Source of the DNA: Rhododendron vialii
Taxonomy: Eukaryota; Streptophyta; Magnoliopsida; Ericales; Ericaceae
Length of the DNA: 64,000 nucleotides
Reading direction: 5' to 3'
Assembly: GCF_030253575.1 (NCBI RefSeq)
Contig: NC_080561.1
Span: 35,611,564-35,675,563 of the forward strand
Shown here piece after piece: positions 62,318 through 64,000 of this stretch. Under the pieces are notes generated by a model. The model saw only the letters and a program-made list of their open reading frames with translations, did not search any database and was not told the DNA's origin. Both the position numbers and the translations under genes were made by a program. Position 1 is the first letter of the stretch. Each line of letters begins with the position of its first letter.

Positions 62318-62640
62318 GTAGCCATATATATTCACGGGGTTGCCTCAAGGACTCTGAGAGTGGCGTTAAAAAAAAAAAAAGTGACAAAATCAGCGGCTTA
62401 GATTAAAAATGAAATACAAAAGAAATTGAATAGTTGGGGAATGAAAATGATAACTTAGTCATTACGCAGGATTAGAAAAAGAGTGATGTTACAGACCAGG
62501 ACATCAGCCCATGCTTCAATCCATGATCACTATGATTGGTTCAAGTTATTATCCTGTGTGGTGTAATTTAGTTACACGTGGTGCATCTATATATACTAAT
62601 TACTCTTGTCCCTACTACTTCTTATAATTACAGTTCAATC

Positions 62641-62853
62641 CTAATTCTGAAATGATTTTGCTCTATGATACTGACATTGTGCTTCAGCTAACTGTTGTTC
62701 TAAATCTCTGAGCTTATCATGTTCTTTTCTTATGAATCTAGTAAGAGTGGTACTAAATCTAGGTCTGCTTGTATATAAAGTTGTATTTAGAAGTCTATTT
62801 ATTAAAAGGTTTTGAGTAAATATTTCTTCTTTTAATCTACGAATATAAATCAA
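62641..62853 (-). pseudogene. 70-codon ORF remnant, coiled-coil-like, no ATG
   Basis: The frame opens right after a TAA and has no methionine at all. It is lysine/arginine-rich, with a heptad-like KLRDLEQQLAEAQ segment near its end. It lies next to the retroelement-like region at 63.2-64 kb and may be the remains of one of its reading frames, but I cannot name a family. Confidence 0.3.
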
Positions 62854-63489
62854 GATATGTTCTTATTTGTTCATGCATGCAAAGATATAAGCTTATAACC
62901 AAATATTTGTGAATCCTACTCGGTCCTTACCACCACATGACCCAGATAAACTGTTTAAAATAGACTGGATATTGTAAATGGAATAATATATCTGATTACT
63001 CATTAATTAATCTTTCTTTTCATTATCACTTTATTTTATGTGTCAAAATCTTTTCAAAGGAATTCCTTACTTTCCTTCTTAACCTACCTCCGAATACTAT
63101 GTTCCCTCAACGCCATTCTCTGGCAAAAATAGGTTTAAGACTCAAGAAGGCTTTATGGTTTAAAGGCCTGAAGTCATTACTTCCTCAAAATTTTGAATTT
63201 TAAATACTGGTGATAATCAAAACTGGATTAAAATCTTTGGGTAATACAGACATATAATTCATACAATATTCAACTTATTTATGATCATGGGAATGTTCCC
63301 TTTCAGGAGTCCCTAAAGAACAATAAAGAACTGAAGAGAAACTTACAATATTATTACTGCAAACTGCTAATTACAAAGATCAAAGGCTCCACTGCTGAAG
63401 ATTGACTCGACGAATTACAAATGCAACAAATGCTTATAGATAGCAAATGTTCAAGTGTTAGGAGAGTCGTGAGTACAACTGAAAGATTC

Positions 63490-64000
63490 AACCCTATTTA
63501 TAGACTCAAAATTAGAATGACTGACAACCTATTAAGAAAAGAGATCCGGTTTTTCAAAAGAAAAGTAGATGCCGCGTGATCACTGGCCCGCATCGTCACA
63601 TCCTTCAAATTTCCTTTGAAAAAGAAGTCCCTCCATTATTGTTACAAAGACAGATGTCCAAAAGTAGCTGAACTCATTATTTCTCTAGCTGGTGAAGAGT
63701 GGTTGAAACAGTAAAAAGTGGTTGATTATTTCTCTGCTTTCGGTGAATACTTCCAAATCACTTAAAGTATCGACCAATGTGATGACAGGGTTGCTATCAA
63801 TCATGGTGGGATACCTTTACTTTTTATCCTTCCATGGCATTGTTGAGATTATGGATGGCTTCATCATCGAAATCATAATCTTCATCTCCTCCATGATCAG
63901 ATGGATTTGATAAATCTTCTCCTGTTAGCATTGCTCTTTGCTGGTCTTTCTGTTCCAAATAATATCTGACTAAATTATCATATCCTATTTCAAAATGAAA
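63490..64000 (-). mobile_element. reverse-transcribing element remnant (pararetrovirus-like or LTR-type), runs off the window
   Basis: From the right edge, a minus-strand frame is open for 58 codons and ends at TAA (63826-63824); its product is acidic (GDEDYDFDDE). About 320 bases further on, the minus strand has TATAAATAGGG (TATA box, about 63494-63502) in a compact promoter-like context, followed by a leader-like stretch with short ORFs. An acidic polyprotein end followed by a strong TATA box and a long leader is the order in plant pararetroviruses (Caulimoviridae) integrated in genomes, but an LTR would look similar. No tRNA-Met primer site and no conserved enzyme domain were found in the window. 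Confidence 0.3.

Noticed and set aside
1-64000. CRISPR arrays, bacterial operons, prophage
   Set aside because: No regular short direct repeats with spacers were seen; gene structure and repeats are those of a plant nuclear genome.

Overview
The window is nuclear DNA from a flowering plant, almost certainly a eudicot. The evidence is AT-rich intergenic DNA, GT-AG introns of roughly 70 to 1,900 bases, plant-only gene families (F-box/kelch, fasciclin-like AGP, IDD zinc finger, NAC, SYP7 syntaxin), CT-rich leaders, and plant transposon types (Stowaway and hAT MITEs, Cassandra, tRNA-derived SINEs, L1, CACTA). The repeat phrases and the SYP71-like exons remind me of Ericales (tea, rhododendron, kiwifruit), but that is an impression and not a demonstrated placement.

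Genes. About 4.9-6.0 kb (+): a single-exon F-box/kelch-type protein. 12.1-12.8 kb (+): a single-exon fasciclin-like arabinogalactan protein with a TATA box. 14.7-20.0 kb (-): a nine-exon P58IPK/DNAJC3-type ER co-chaperone (TPR array plus J-domain); all nine exon junctions could be fixed by reading phase. Its promoter carries a plant ER-stress element. 30.8-34.3 kb (-): a three-exon INDETERMINATE DOMAIN zinc-finger factor of the JACKDAW/BALDIBIS type. 56.1-57.8 kb (+): a three-exon NAC gene with an in-frame TAG in the NAC domain and no ATG in its opening frame. 59.6-62.0 kb (-): a decayed SYP71-type Qc-SNARE with a nonsense codon, missing exons and broken splice sites.

Between the genes lie mostly mobile elements. 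3.2-3.9 kb: two MITEs. 7.3 and 8.1 kb: two hAT MITEs of one family in opposite orientation, each with its own 8-bp target duplication. 13-14 kb: an Au-type SINE and a 5S-bearing Cassandra-like LTR. 20.7-28.4 kb: a foldback element, a dispersed ~1.2 kb duplication, and a ~570-bp-arm palindrome that carries a 1.3 kb solo LTR in one arm. 35-55 kb: a gene-free stretch with SINEs, nested Stowaways, an L1 scar, a palindromic MITE, a CACTA end and a non-LTR insertion flanked by a perfect 16-bp duplication. The right edge (62.6-64 kb) holds a retroelement-like or pararetrovirus-like remnant that runs off the window.

The genes do not form a pathway; each stands alone. The most informative features are the decaying NAC/SYP71 pair, the clustered ER-stress promoter of P58IPK, and the nested palindromes at 20-28 kb. 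I see no clear sign of a wholly new biological system.
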